DNA of 64,000 nucleotides, from contig NZ_FOOH01000001.1 in assembly GCF_900113135.1 (NCBI RefSeq), positions 62,001 through 126,000 of the forward strand. The letters are read 5' to 3'. The position numbers and the translations under genes are program-made. Positions within the stretch are counted from its first letter, which is position 1. Every line of letters starts with the position of its first letter. The notes under the pieces were generated by a model that worked only from the letters and a program-made list of their open reading frames with translations, was not told where the DNA came from and did no database searches. Below, piece by piece: positions 50,517 to 59,192 of the stretch. This DNA comes from Salegentibacter agarivorans. GTDB lineage: Bacteria; Bacteroidota; Bacteroidia; Flavobacteriales; Flavobacteriaceae.

Positions 50517-51578
50517 TTAATAGGTAGGAGGTTTGCGATAAGTTTTTATGGGGTAGAAGCCCAGGTTTTTACGCACTTTTAGTTTTCGAATAATATTTAA
50601 TGGTTTTGGTTTTAAATAGCTTTTATCGGCGTGTAAGAAATCTATAGCAGCTTCAATAAGTCGTTCGCTGGATTTGCCATCCTTATAAGGATGCATGTTT
50701 GCATTGAATTCTCGAATTTCTTCCAATAAACTCACATCAGGATCAAGTGCATTTTGCAAGGCATTCTCAATTTTATTAACTTCAGTTATATTAATTAAAT
50801 GGGGTCCGGGTTGGCTGTTTCTAAAAGTTACTACCGGTTTTTCCTGAAGCAGAAATTCAGTAACCACCGAGGTTGAATCTGCTAAAAGCACATCGCTTTC
50901 CTGGAACAACGGAATAAGATCTGTGGTGTCATAATACTTAAGGTTTTCGTTTTCAATTTCCCTAAATTTATCAAGCCTTTCCTGTGGTAATTTGGGATGA
51001 AGCACAACCTTAAATTGCCATTCTCCATTTTTAGAAATACGTTCTATTTCCTTAATCACTTCGTCGTTATAAGCCAGGCTAAGCTTTTTGCTAAAAGTGG
51101 AGGATACTAAAATTGTTGGTTTCTCGTGAGGCACTTCTACCAGCGGAAATAAAGGATCAAGTTTTGGCCAACCTGTTTCCACCACTTCAAAATGCTGATG
51201 TTTTTTTTGTAGGTCTTTAAAGGGTTTAGTAGTAAATGGTCCTTGCGTGGTATAAAGATCAAAAAAACCACGAATTCTAAAATGCCCTTTGGTAAAATTT
51301 CGTTTACTCGGAGCTATACCATGAAAAACCTGCACTTTTAAACCCGGCAGAAAATCGGCAATATTATTGGTAATACTTAAAATAATATGCGGTTGGTAAT
51401 CTATAACCGACTGGATATTTTGTAAAACCACTTTGTCTTTACTAAACTTTGCTTTGGTTTCTTCTGCATCGGCAAACCATTTTATCTCATACCCCCGCTT
51501 TTGGATTTCCTTTTCTAAAGGCTCTCCAATGGGAAATGCATAGCTATAACTTATATATATTAAGAATTTATAATTCAT
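50517..51578 (-). CDS. CDP-glycerol glycerophosphotransferase-like protein
   Basis: A 353-residue protein of the Glyphos_transf family, a GT-B-like fold known from teichoic-acid polymerases. The conserved tail is present: KVVLHPKLPQE, YYDTTDLIPLFQESDVLLADSTSVVTEFLLQEKPVVTF. In a Gram-negative relative it more likely transfers a phospho-polyol or sugar-phosphate to a surface glycan. The start overlaps the stop of the GT9 gene by one base. Confidence 0.82.
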   Translation of the reverse strand: MNYKFLIYISYSYAFPIGEPLEKEIQKRGYEIKWFADAEETKAKFSKDKVVLQNIQSVIDYQPHIILSITNNIADFLPGLKVQVFHGIAPSKRNFTKGHFRIRGFFDLYTTQGPFTTKPFKDLQKKHQHFEVVETGWPKLDPLFPLVEVPHEKPTILVSSTFSKKLSLAYNDEVIKEIERISKNGEWQFKVVLHPKLPQERLDKFREIENENLKYYDTTDLIPLFQESDVLLADSTSVVTEFLLQEKPVVTFRNSQPGPHLINITEVNKIENALQNALDPDVSLLEEIREFNANMHPYKDGKSSERLIEAAIDFLHADKSYLKPKPLNIIRKLKVRKNLGFYPIKTYRKPPTY

Positions 51579-52645
51579 TATTTAAGTCTTTCCAGAAATT
51601 TTATTAAATAAGGCTTAATAAAATGCGGTTTAAATTTTTTGTAAAGTGCCGGAGTTTTTTTGCGTATCTGTTGTTTAGATTTGTTTTTAAATTCTTCGGG
51701 AAAATAGTCTTCAAGATGAGTAGACACCTGTTTTAGTCCATCTTCATAAATATTCCAGTTTATTCTTTTAATTGAAGGAGAAAAAATTGCGAAAGTGGGA
51801 ATATTAATTGCTTTTGCCATATTTATGGCACCTCCTTCATTACCTATCATTGCATCGCAATAGCTTGTTAATGCCATAAACTCCCTTAAACTTTTTCCGA
51901 AAATCTTTAGATGAATATGTTGTTGCGTTCCAGGCAAACAATGATTATAAACTTTTAAAGCTTTTTCTGTTTGAGAAGGAATATAATTAAATAAAAGATT
52001 TCCAGAGGTTTCCTGTACAATTACATCTAATAATTCAGCCAAATACTCAGCCGGATAGGTCTTTTCTGAAGAACTTCCCAGTACTGAAATCATAAAGAGT
52101 GATGTTTCACCTAAAAGCCCTTTATCATCTAATATACTTTTCGCCTTTAGTGATTCTTCTTCAGTTAAATATATTTTAGGTTTTATAGCTAAAGTTGGGC
52201 TTAAATTTAAAGGCTTTAAAAACTGAAGTCGTTTTTCTATAGCCACCCCAGCTTCTATTTCGGGCTTTATATTTCTATTAAATACCCTGTTATATAAAAA
52301 TGAAGTATACCATTTTTTATAGGAAATCCTCATTTCAGCATTAGTGAAACCCGTTATGATAGCTGAGTTTGCTTTAGAGTAAACATCTATAACCACCTGG
52401 TACTTTTCTTTTCTAATCTTAAAAAGAAATTTGAGAAAATTAAATGGATTTTTGTATTTCTGTGGATGAAACGAAATAACCTTGTCTATAAAAGGGTTAT
52501 TTTCTATTACGGGTTTAGTATGCGGGTAAATTAAATAATGTAATTCAGCTTCCGGATACTTCTTCCGAATGGCTTCAAATAAGATTGAGGATGTAAGAAC
52601 ATCCCCAATCATTTTTTGCTGAATTATAAGTATTTTCATTGGCAA
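51578..52645 (-). CDS. glycosyltransferase family 9 (heptosyltransferase-like)
   Basis: A 355-residue GT-B protein related to lipopolysaccharide heptosyltransferases. KILIIQQKMIGDVLTSSILFEAIRKKYPEAELHYLI is the N-terminal signature. FMISVLGSSSEKTYPAEYLAELLD and YCDAMIGNEGGAINMAKAINIPTFAIFSPS mark the donor domain. The start is the first or third codon (MPMKILIIQ). It is coupled to the CDP-glycerol-like gene and lies next to dapD. Confidence 0.87.
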   Translation of the reverse strand: MPMKILIIQQKMIGDVLTSSILFEAIRKKYPEAELHYLIYPHTKPVIENNPFIDKVISFHPQKYKNPFNFLKFLFKIRKEKYQVVIDVYSKANSAIITGFTNAEMRISYKKWYTSFLYNRVFNRNIKPEIEAGVAIEKRLQFLKPLNLSPTLAIKPKIYLTEEESLKAKSILDDKGLLGETSLFMISVLGSSSEKTYPAEYLAELLDVIVQETSGNLLFNYIPSQTEKALKVYNHCLPGTQQHIHLKIFGKSLREFMALTSYCDAMIGNEGGAINMAKAINIPTFAIFSPSIKRINWNIYEDGLKQVSTHLEDYFPEEFKNKSKQQIRKKTPALYKKFKPHFIKPYLIKFLERLK

Positions 52646-52674
52646 TTCTACTCGTAGCTTTCCTATAGCTAAAA

Positions 52675-53490
52675 TTACACCGCGACATTATATTCGCGCA
52701 AAGCATCATTTAGCGAAGTCTTTTTATTGGTAGACTCTTTTCGTTTTCCAATAATAAGGGCGCAGGGTACATTATATTCTCCTGCAGGGAATTTCTTGGT
52801 ATAACTACCCGGAATAACTACCGATCTTGCCGGTACAATTCCTTTCATTTCTTTAGGTTCATCGCCGGTAACATCAATAATTTTAGTTGAAGCAGTTAGC
52901 ACTACATTCGCGCCTAAAACGGCTTCTTTTTCAACTTTAACACCTTCAACCACAATACTTCTTGATCCTAAAAATGCATTATCTTCAATAATTACCGGTG
53001 CAGCTTGCAATGGTTCTAAAACACCACCAATTCCAACGCCACCACTAAGGTGGACGTTTTTACCAATTTGAGCGCAACTACCAACGGTAGCCCAGGTATC
53101 TACCATGGTACCTTCGTCTACATAAGCGCCAATATTTACATAACTCGGCATCATGATTACTCCGCTGGAAATATAGGCTCCATGTCGTGCTACAGCATTA
53201 GGAACCACTCGAATTCCCTTTTCTTTATAACCTCTCTTTAATGGAATTTTATCATGGTATTCAAAAATCCCGGCCTCTAAGGTTTCCATTTTTTGGATAG
53301 GGAAATAAAGCACCACTCCCTTTTTCACCCATTCGTTTACCTGCCAACCGTTTTTGGTAGGTTCGGCGGTTCTTAATTTACCTGCATCTAATAGAGATAC
53401 AACTTCGCGAATGGCCTTTATGGTTTCTGTCTCTTTTAGTAAATCCCGGTTTTCCCAGGCTTCATTGATCTTAGCTTCTAAATGATCCAT
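52675..53490 (-). CDS. dapD: 2,3,4,5-tetrahydropyridine-2,6-dicarboxylate N-succinyltransferase
   Basis: It succinylates tetrahydrodipicolinate in lysine and meso-diaminopimelate synthesis. It has 271 residues. After an N-terminal helical part, a left-handed parallel beta-helix with hexapeptide repeats runs through VRVVPNAVARHGAYISSGVIMMPSYVNIGAYVDEGTMVDTWATVGSCAQIG. The substrate-binding GGVGIGGVLEPL and VVLTASTKI follow. It is transcribed alone, divergent from ruvX, with its own -7 element. Confidence 0.97.
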   Translation of the reverse strand: MDHLEAKINEAWENRDLLKETETIKAIREVVSLLDAGKLRTAEPTKNGWQVNEWVKKGVVLYFPIQKMETLEAGIFEYHDKIPLKRGYKEKGIRVVPNAVARHGAYISSGVIMMPSYVNIGAYVDEGTMVDTWATVGSCAQIGKNVHLSGGVGIGGVLEPLQAAPVIIEDNAFLGSRSIVVEGVKVEKEAVLGANVVLTASTKIIDVTGDEPKEMKGIVPARSVVIPGSYTKKFPAGEYNVPCALIIGKRKESTNKKTSLNDALREYNVAV

Positions 53491-53506
53491 TTTTCTTGAT
53501 TTTTAG

Positions 53507-53514
53507 CAAATATA
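53507..53514 (-). promoter_or_regulatory. candidate -7 element of dapD
   Basis: TATATTTG on the minus strand fits TAnnTTTG, 16 bases before the dapD ATG. No TTG is found at the usual -33 spacing. Confidence 0.42.
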
Positions 53515-53556
53515 AGAGCTTAAGGCTAAATTTTGGTGGTAAAGCAATATAAACAT

Positions 53557-53564
53557 TACCTTTG
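53557..53564 (+). promoter_or_regulatory. candidate -7 element of ruvX
   Basis: TACCTTTG fits TAnnTTTG and lies 14 bases before the ATG at 53579, so the message would have a very short leader. Confidence 0.42.
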
Positions 53565-53578
53565 CGCAAATTTTGCAG

Positions 53579-53986
53579 ATGGCACGAATTATGGCACTTG
53601 ATTTTGGGACAAAACGCACCGGTATTGCCGTAAGTGATGAACTAAAAATGATTGCTTCGGGACTTACTACAGTAAAGACTCCTGAATTGCTTGAATTTCT
53701 TGAGAAATATTTTACTGCAGAAAATGTTGAATTGGTGTTGGTGGGAGAACCCAAGCAAAAAGATGATTCAGCTTCTGAAAGTGAGGTGTATATACAGGAA
53801 TTTTTAAAAGTTTTTACTAAAAAATTTCCGAAAATGCCGGTAAAAAGAATAGATGAACGGTTCACCTCAAAAATGGCATTTCAGTCTATGATAGACAGCG
53901 GACTCAAAAAGAAAAAGCGTAGAGATAAGGCACTTATAGATGAAATAAGCGCGACGATTATTCTGCAAACTTATTTATACGAATAA
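53579..53986 (+). CDS. ruvX: Holliday junction resolvase-like RuvX/YqgF protein
   Basis: About 135 residues of an RNase H-like fold. ALDFGTKRTGIAVSD holds the first catalytic aspartate. LVLVGEPKQKDDS is the glutamate block, VKRIDERFTSKMAFQSM the next, and DKALIDEISATIILQTYL the last acidic motif. The family is linked to pre-16S rRNA processing as well as recombination. I start it at the ATG at 53579, since TTG two codons earlier is a weaker choice. Confidence 0.9.
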   Translation: MARIMALDFGTKRTGIAVSDELKMIASGLTTVKTPELLEFLEKYFTAENVELVLVGEPKQKDDSASESEVYIQEFLKVFTKKFPKMPVKRIDERFTSKMAFQSMIDSGLKKKKRRDKALIDEISATIILQTYLYE

Positions 53987-54008
53987 TTAAATAAGGATAA
54001 ATAATAAA

Positions 54009-54050
54009 TTAGAAGCTGAAACATCCTGAAGTTTCGGGACAGCTTAACAT
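54009..54050. repeat. truncated GTCATCCTGAA-family fragment
   Basis: TTAGAAGCTGAAACATCC and CGGGACAGCTTAACAT retain the right half of the element only. It lies between ruvX and the deformylase gene. Confidence 0.5.
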
Positions 54051-54099
54051 TAAAAAGACTTTTTTAAAAAGGTTATTATAAAAAAATAAAATCAAAAAA

Positions 54100-54690
54100 A
54101 TGATTTTACCAATTGTAGCTTACGGAGATCCGGTTTTACGAAAAAAATGTAAAGAAATTCCGGAAGATTATCCAAAACTGGATGAGTTAATAGATAATAT
54201 GTGGGAAACCATGTATAATGCTTTTGGAGTAGGTTTGGCAGCACCACAAATTGGTCGCCCTATTCGGTTATTCCTTGTAGATTCAAGTCCGTTTGCAGAA
54301 GATGAAGAACTGGAACTGCAGGAACGGGAAGAACTCAAAAAACTTAAAAAGGTTTTTATTAATCCTAAGATCGTGGAAGAAGAAGGGGAAGAATGGGCTT
54401 TTAACGAAGGTTGTTTAAGTATTCCTGAAATTAGAGAAGACGTATTTAGAAAGCCAAAGATTACTATAGAGTACCAGGATGAGAATTTTAATTCACATCG
54501 AGATACTTTTACCGGTTTGGCAGCGCGGGTAATTCAGCACGAATACGACCATATTGAAGGAATTTTATTTACCGATAAACTTTCCAGCTTAAAAAAGCGT
54601 TTGCTAAAAGGAAAACTCGCCGGCATTTCAAAAGGGAAAATAAAAATAGAGTATAAAATGCGTTTTCCGGAAATGAAAAAAGGCCGGTAA
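54100..54690 (+). CDS. def: peptide deformylase
   Basis: It removes the formyl group from new N-termini with Fe2+ or a related metal. It has 196 residues. All three motifs are present: GLAAPQIG (45-52), EGCLS (103-107, metal Cys) and HEYDH (147-151, two metal His and the catalytic Glu). An insertion of acidic residues (EDEELELQEREELKKLKK) between the first two motifs is typical of Bacteroidota. The DUF5606 gene follows 60 bases later; this def-DUF5606 order is often conserved in the phylum. Confidence 0.98.
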   Translation: MILPIVAYGDPVLRKKCKEIPEDYPKLDELIDNMWETMYNAFGVGLAAPQIGRPIRLFLVDSSPFAEDEELELQEREELKKLKKVFINPKIVEEEGEEWAFNEGCLSIPEIREDVFRKPKITIEYQDENFNSHRDTFTGLAARVIQHEYDHIEGILFTDKLSSLKKRLLKGKLAGISKGKIKIEYKMRFPEMKKGR

Positions 54691-54750
54691 TCACTTTGAT
54701 AATTAGTTCTGGCAGCTGATATTTGCCAGCCAAAATTTAACACACACTTT

Positions 54751-55188
54751 ATGGGATTAGATAAAATATTAGCGATTTCGGGAAAACCCGGTTTATATGA
54801 ATTAACCGCTCAAAGTCGTGGCGGATTTATTGTAAAATCAATTCCTGACGGAAAAAAAATGGCCGTGAACATTCGCCATAACGTAAGTTTATTGAGCGAA
54901 ATTGCTATTTATACGTACACGGAAGAAGTTCCGCTTGCAGAAATCTTTGAAAAGATCAAAGAAAAGGAAGATGGAGGAGAAGCAATTAGCCATAAATCTA
55001 ATAAAACTGAATTGGAGAATTATTTCGCTGAAATTCTTCCGGATTATGATGTAGACCGGGTTTATGCCAGTGATATGAAAAAGATCTTTCAATGGTATAA
55101 CCTTCTAATTAAAAACGGCATTACCGATTTTGCTACCACTGAAGAAGAAAATTCAGCCGATAAAGATAATTCCGGGGAAGAAGAATAG
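54751..55188 (+). CDS. DUF5606 family protein
   Basis: A 145-residue cytoplasmic protein. GLDKILAISGKPGLYELTAQSRGGFIVKSIPDGKKMAVNIRHNVSLLSEIAIYT is the family's conserved N-terminal domain. The second half is helical (FAEILPDYDVDRVYASDMKKIFQWYNLL), and the last 15 residues are acidic and probably disordered. The function is unknown. It lies right after def. Confidence 0.85.
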   Translation: MGLDKILAISGKPGLYELTAQSRGGFIVKSIPDGKKMAVNIRHNVSLLSEIAIYTYTEEVPLAEIFEKIKEKEDGGEAISHKSNKTELENYFAEILPDYDVDRVYASDMKKIFQWYNLLIKNGITDFATTEEENSADKDNSGEEE

Positions 55189-55203
55189 GCGACCTATGTT
55201 CCA

Positions 55204-55236
55204 CTCGTCATTGCGAGGAACGAAGCAACCTTCTTA
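55204..55236. repeat. GTCATTGCGAG-family half element
   Basis: CTCGTCATTGCGAGGAACG with AAGCAACCTTC is one half of the family. It sits between DUF5606 and the terminator at 55264. Confidence 0.6.
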
Positions 55237-55263
55237 AAGATTTTTCATTTCTATGACATTCAA

Positions 55264-55298
55264 AAAAACCTCAGAGGTTCAAAATCTGTGAGGTTTTT
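55264..55298. terminator. bidirectional terminator between convergent genes
   Basis: AAAAACCTCA (55264-55273) pairs with TGAGGTTTTT (55289-55298); the stem continues inward with one mismatch. T-runs follow on both strands. It ends DUF5606 on the plus side and the outer-membrane protein gene on the minus side. Confidence 0.8.
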
Positions 55299-55301
55299 AT
55301 T

Positions 55302-56555
55302 TTATAAAATATTATAACCAAAATTTAAGGTGATTGGATTTTTTAGTTTACCGTTAAAGCCCTCATTTCTCATTACATTATTTATTGAATAAATAATTTC
55401 TAAACTCATTTTCTTGTACCTAATCCCAGTCCCTAGATCTATATTAGGATCTGCAATAGTTTTCTCAAATGTAAAATTCGATTGAAAGTTCTCCAAATTA
55501 TAGGCTCCAGAAGGGTCTGTTAGGATATTGGCAACAGCAGCACCCTGAAGATATAGGTTTATATCCTTTTCCAGATGATAATAATACCTAATTCCCAAAG
55601 GAATTATTATACGAGAATAATCTATAAATAAGTCTTCCTTTTCTCCTGCCCAGGCGTCTGGATTGGAGGGTGTAAATCCTTTTTTGTAAATTAATGTTTC
55701 ATTTGAGGTTTTGCTGTATTGAAAAGACGGAGAAGATAAAATAGAAAATTTATTATTAAGGAAGGGGAATATGTATTCTATTTCTACACCTAATCGTGGC
55801 GATAAGAATGAATCTGAATCTTGTTCATTTGAAAAAGATCCCATTTGTACAAATTTTATAGCCGAATAATATACTCCCGCTTTTACGGCCAGGTTCCATT
55901 CTCCTTTTCTTCTTTTATCGGTAAAATTCACGAATTTTTCTTCTTGACAATTGTTGTATTTAGTGAATATTTCAATTAATGAATTGTCTTTATATTTTAA
56001 ATTAGAGAATTGTACCGGATCTATAGAATGGCATTCCAGATTATTTATTAATTGCTGTTTGTATCTATTGTTGGTTCTTATTTTTGTATCATCAACTAAA
56101 TACTTTTTAAAAATTAGCGGTTCGATTTTTCCCTTATCCATACTATAGAAAAATCTTGCAGGGAGATTTTTAGATTTGTAAGAATATAAACTTGCTTTAC
56201 CTTCTATAGCAACCTGCAGGAATAGTGTATCCAGAGTGTAGTTAGGATCTCTCTTATCATCCAAATTTTTATGGTCATCTTTAGAAAGATCTAAATTTAC
56301 GATGGCTCTTTCAAATTTATAGGGTGTATTTAATATTTCAAAGACTTTTACTTCCTCAATTGATTTGTCTTTAATTTCATCATTTTGGGATAATTTATAT
56401 TGAAAACCTTCTGGATTTTTTATTGCTTCAGGATTATCAATTAAACATTCTATTTTTTCTCCCTCATTATCGATAAAATATCCCGGTTGAAAATTTTGTG
56501 AATAAGATGATAGGCTAAAGCATAAAAGTGTAAAGCTTAATAATAATTTTTTCAT
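55302..56555 (-). CDS. exported protein with C-terminal outer-membrane beta-barrel, unknown function
   Basis: A 417-residue protein with a signal peptide (1-20, ending YSQ). The first 200 residues look like a soluble domain (DNEGEKIECLIDNPEAIKNP, VFEILNTPYKFERA). From about residue 225 the pattern is of transmembrane beta-strands with aromatic girdles (WNLAVKAGVYYSAIKF, LSPRLGVEIEYIFPF, PLGIRYYYHLEKDINLYLQGAAVA, ITLNFGYNIL), as in PorT-like barrels. I do not recognise a specific function. Confidence 0.7.
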   Translation of the reverse strand: MKKLLLSFTLLCFSLSSYSQNFQPGYFIDNEGEKIECLIDNPEAIKNPEGFQYKLSQNDEIKDKSIEEVKVFEILNTPYKFERAIVNLDLSKDDHKNLDDKRDPNYTLDTLFLQVAIEGKASLYSYKSKNLPARFFYSMDKGKIEPLIFKKYLVDDTKIRTNNRYKQQLINNLECHSIDPVQFSNLKYKDNSLIEIFTKYNNCQEEKFVNFTDKRRKGEWNLAVKAGVYYSAIKFVQMGSFSNEQDSDSFLSPRLGVEIEYIFPFLNNKFSILSSPSFQYSKTSNETLIYKKGFTPSNPDAWAGEKEDLFIDYSRIIIPLGIRYYYHLEKDINLYLQGAAVANILTDPSGAYNLENFQSNFTFEKTIADPNIDLGTGIRYKKMSLEIIYSINNVMRNEGFNGKLKNPITLNFGYNIL

Positions 56556-56637
56556 TTTTTTTGAAGATGATTAGTGATAGCGAAGATATCTATACATCTT
56601 TTTTTAACAAAAAATTAAGGCTTTAATTTTAAGAAAA

Positions 56638-59127
56638 TTAGTCCAATACCCCCAAAAACTTCAGTCCAAAAATAAAAGCGCCTTCCCGTTGGCCATCCAT
56701 ATTGGAGATCACGTAATCTAATCTTAGCAGTCTGTATTTTCCAAAACCGAGATTATCTATACCTACAGAATATTCAGAATAAGGTTTTTGGTCTTCTGTA
56801 TAAAGTGCGTGCGCCCCAACAACTAAATTATAATTCAACTGATTTAAAAAGGGAATTTTCCCTAAAATCCAGCCTTTAAAATCGTGTTCGGCGTGAGCTT
56901 CAGCATAGGTATTATTAGTACTCATCGCATAATAGGGTAAAAGATTAAACCTTGATAAATTGATGAATCCATTGTTTACCCGCGTTTGATTGCCAATAAA
57001 ATGGCGGTAATCTACAAACGCCATATCTTCAGCATTTAAAAACGTTCCCCCATTTAAGTTATAACCAAATTCACCTTTATTGCCCAGTTTAAATGTTTGT
57101 GTAACCGAAGCTTTAAATTGATCGAAATTATATTCTTCTATACTTGCACCAAAACCTTTTTCATAGCCTAAATACAGTGTAGGATATTTCTCGTTGTTAA
57201 TATTAAATTTCCCACTTGGATAACTCATATATTTTTGTCCAAACCTAATTCGGGTATTAAGGTTTAGTTTAAAAATATCGTGTTCTCTAAATGGCACCGA
57301 ACCCAAATTATCGGGTTGCAGAGGATTGTTTGAAGTGTATTGCACATCGTCATTATCAATGATTACCTGATCGGTAGTGTTGATTAATGGGTTCCTGCTT
57401 TCATAACTAAAGTCTCCAAAAAAATAGAGCCCGTTCATTATTTCCTGCTGATAAGCAATTTCAGCAAAGGAACGTTCGTAAAGCTTCAGGTAATTTCTTT
57501 CAAAAAAGATAGTGGTAATATCGTTTAATCGTTCAGAAATTGGAGTTCTGTCATTAATTTGTGCGGTTTCAATTCCGCCGGAAATACTTAAAACTGGCCT
57601 GCTGGAATTATTAAATTGTTTCTGAAACCCACCTTTTATCCTAAAGCGGTCATCACTGAATCCATAATTAAGTGTAGAGTACAAACGCCAGAATTCCCCG
57701 GAATTCTCATTTTCATTATCATTTTGGCGGTAAGAAATGGTGGTAGAAGTATTCCAGCCCTGCACGGTATTAAAGTGTGTACCCATAAGCGGGGAACTTA
57801 TATTAAAATACCTGTCTTTGTGGGAATTTTGCCAGGAATAACCGAAAACAGGATCGGTTAAATTGAATTTATTTCGCACGTTATCTATAGAATCTAAATA
57901 GGGCATAGAATTTCTAAGTGTTTGAATGCTGTCTTTCTTTACATAATCGTTAATTTCTTCATCTGTTAAAGGCACCGGTCGCAATTTTTCCCAGTAAGCC
58001 GAATCTTTTTTATTGGCAGCTTCGGCAAAAGACATTATCTCTCTGCCAAAATCATTTTTATTGAATTCTGGGTCAAAATTATAATCGCTGTAAACCGCTG
58101 TAAATCTTCCATCTCCTGAAATTCCAAACATGGCAAATTCAAAATCTACCGTTTGTGAAATTTGAACATAAAACCCGTTTTCTTTAGAAAAGCGGTAGTT
58201 CTGTTTAAAATCTAAAGTCTCAATGGGAGGCACCTGTACGGCCTGACCGGTGGTTTGCAATTCTACACCAAAAATTTGCCAAAGCTCTTCAACAATATAA
58301 ATATGGCCTGAAAAAACACGGTCTTTTTCACGCTTCGGGCTTACTTTTATCTTGTTGATGAGGTTCCCATTTTCATCATAAAAAATTCCATCTAACTTAT
58401 AATCGTAATAGTTAAAAGCATATTCTGCGATTGGAGAAACCATTTCACTATTAATCTCAATGGTATTTTCATAAAATGAAAAATAAGATTCCTGCGCCGA
58501 GTTTAAACTGAAACCATTATCGTCGCCACTCACTTTAGAAGCAATAATCTTTTCCTTAAAATCATCGGGACGTTTGTATGAAATTTCAGAAATTGTTTCA
58601 CTTAAATAAACGATACCGCTTCGGGTAGAGTCGAGTCCGCCGCCAAGATCGCCAACTTCCTGTCCCAGTATTTTTTCCGGGGCATTTTTAATTCGCCATA
58701 ATCCGCGGGAATAATAATCGGCGGTATAAGCTTCAAGTTTTTCGGCGTTTCGTTTTCTGAAATCTATCGCTTTTCTGATTATCGCGTTTGCGGGATTTTC
58801 ACCTGAAGAAATATTTACTTCATCCAGACTGGTAGTTTCGGGTATTAAGCTTATATCTAATTCGTGGGGAAATTCTTCAATTGAAATAGTTTTTTTCTGA
58901 GTTTGATAACCCAAAAACTGAAAGACTAAATTGTAATCTCCCGGCCTATTTATTTTTAGTTCATAAACGCCATTTTCATTAGTCGTAGTTCCAAATCTCC
59001 CATCTTCAGTATAAATATTGACATAGGGGAGCGTTTCGTTTTCCGTATCGGTAACCTTGCCGGTAATTTGGGCAGTTAAGTTAATTGATGAAAGAATAAG
59101 AAAAATGATGATGATTTTTTGATGCAT
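56638..59127 (-). CDS. DUF5686 family outer-membrane protein with carboxypeptidase-like regulatory domain
   Basis: An 829-residue protein. The signal peptide (1-19) is followed by a carboxypeptidase-regulatory-like domain (TGKVTDTENETLPYVNIYTEDGRFGTTTNENGVYEL, about 20-105) and then a long DUF5686 region with beta-barrel features to the aromatic-rich C-terminus (FIFGLKFLGVLD). It resembles TonB-receptor architecture without a plug. The function is not established. The gene is transcribed alone. Confidence 0.82.
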   Translation of the reverse strand: MHQKIIIIFLILSSINLTAQITGKVTDTENETLPYVNIYTEDGRFGTTTNENGVYELKINRPGDYNLVFQFLGYQTQKKTISIEEFPHELDISLIPETTSLDEVNISSGENPANAIIRKAIDFRKRNAEKLEAYTADYYSRGLWRIKNAPEKILGQEVGDLGGGLDSTRSGIVYLSETISEISYKRPDDFKEKIIASKVSGDDNGFSLNSAQESYFSFYENTIEINSEMVSPIAEYAFNYYDYKLDGIFYDENGNLINKIKVSPKREKDRVFSGHIYIVEELWQIFGVELQTTGQAVQVPPIETLDFKQNYRFSKENGFYVQISQTVDFEFAMFGISGDGRFTAVYSDYNFDPEFNKNDFGREIMSFAEAANKKDSAYWEKLRPVPLTDEEINDYVKKDSIQTLRNSMPYLDSIDNVRNKFNLTDPVFGYSWQNSHKDRYFNISSPLMGTHFNTVQGWNTSTTISYRQNDNENENSGEFWRLYSTLNYGFSDDRFRIKGGFQKQFNNSSRPVLSISGGIETAQINDRTPISERLNDITTIFFERNYLKLYERSFAEIAYQQEIMNGLYFFGDFSYESRNPLINTTDQVIIDNDDVQYTSNNPLQPDNLGSVPFREHDIFKLNLNTRIRFGQKYMSYPSGKFNINNEKYPTLYLGYEKGFGASIEEYNFDQFKASVTQTFKLGNKGEFGYNLNGGTFLNAEDMAFVDYRHFIGNQTRVNNGFINLSRFNLLPYYAMSTNNTYAEAHAEHDFKGWILGKIPFLNQLNYNLVVGAHALYTEDQKPYSEYSVGIDNLGFGKYRLLRLDYVISNMDGQREGAFIFGLKFLGVLD

Positions 59128-59192
59128 GATGATGAATTTAAGAAGTGGCCAAATTAGGCAAAATAATTATGCTTAGTCTATTTATCTGTTTG

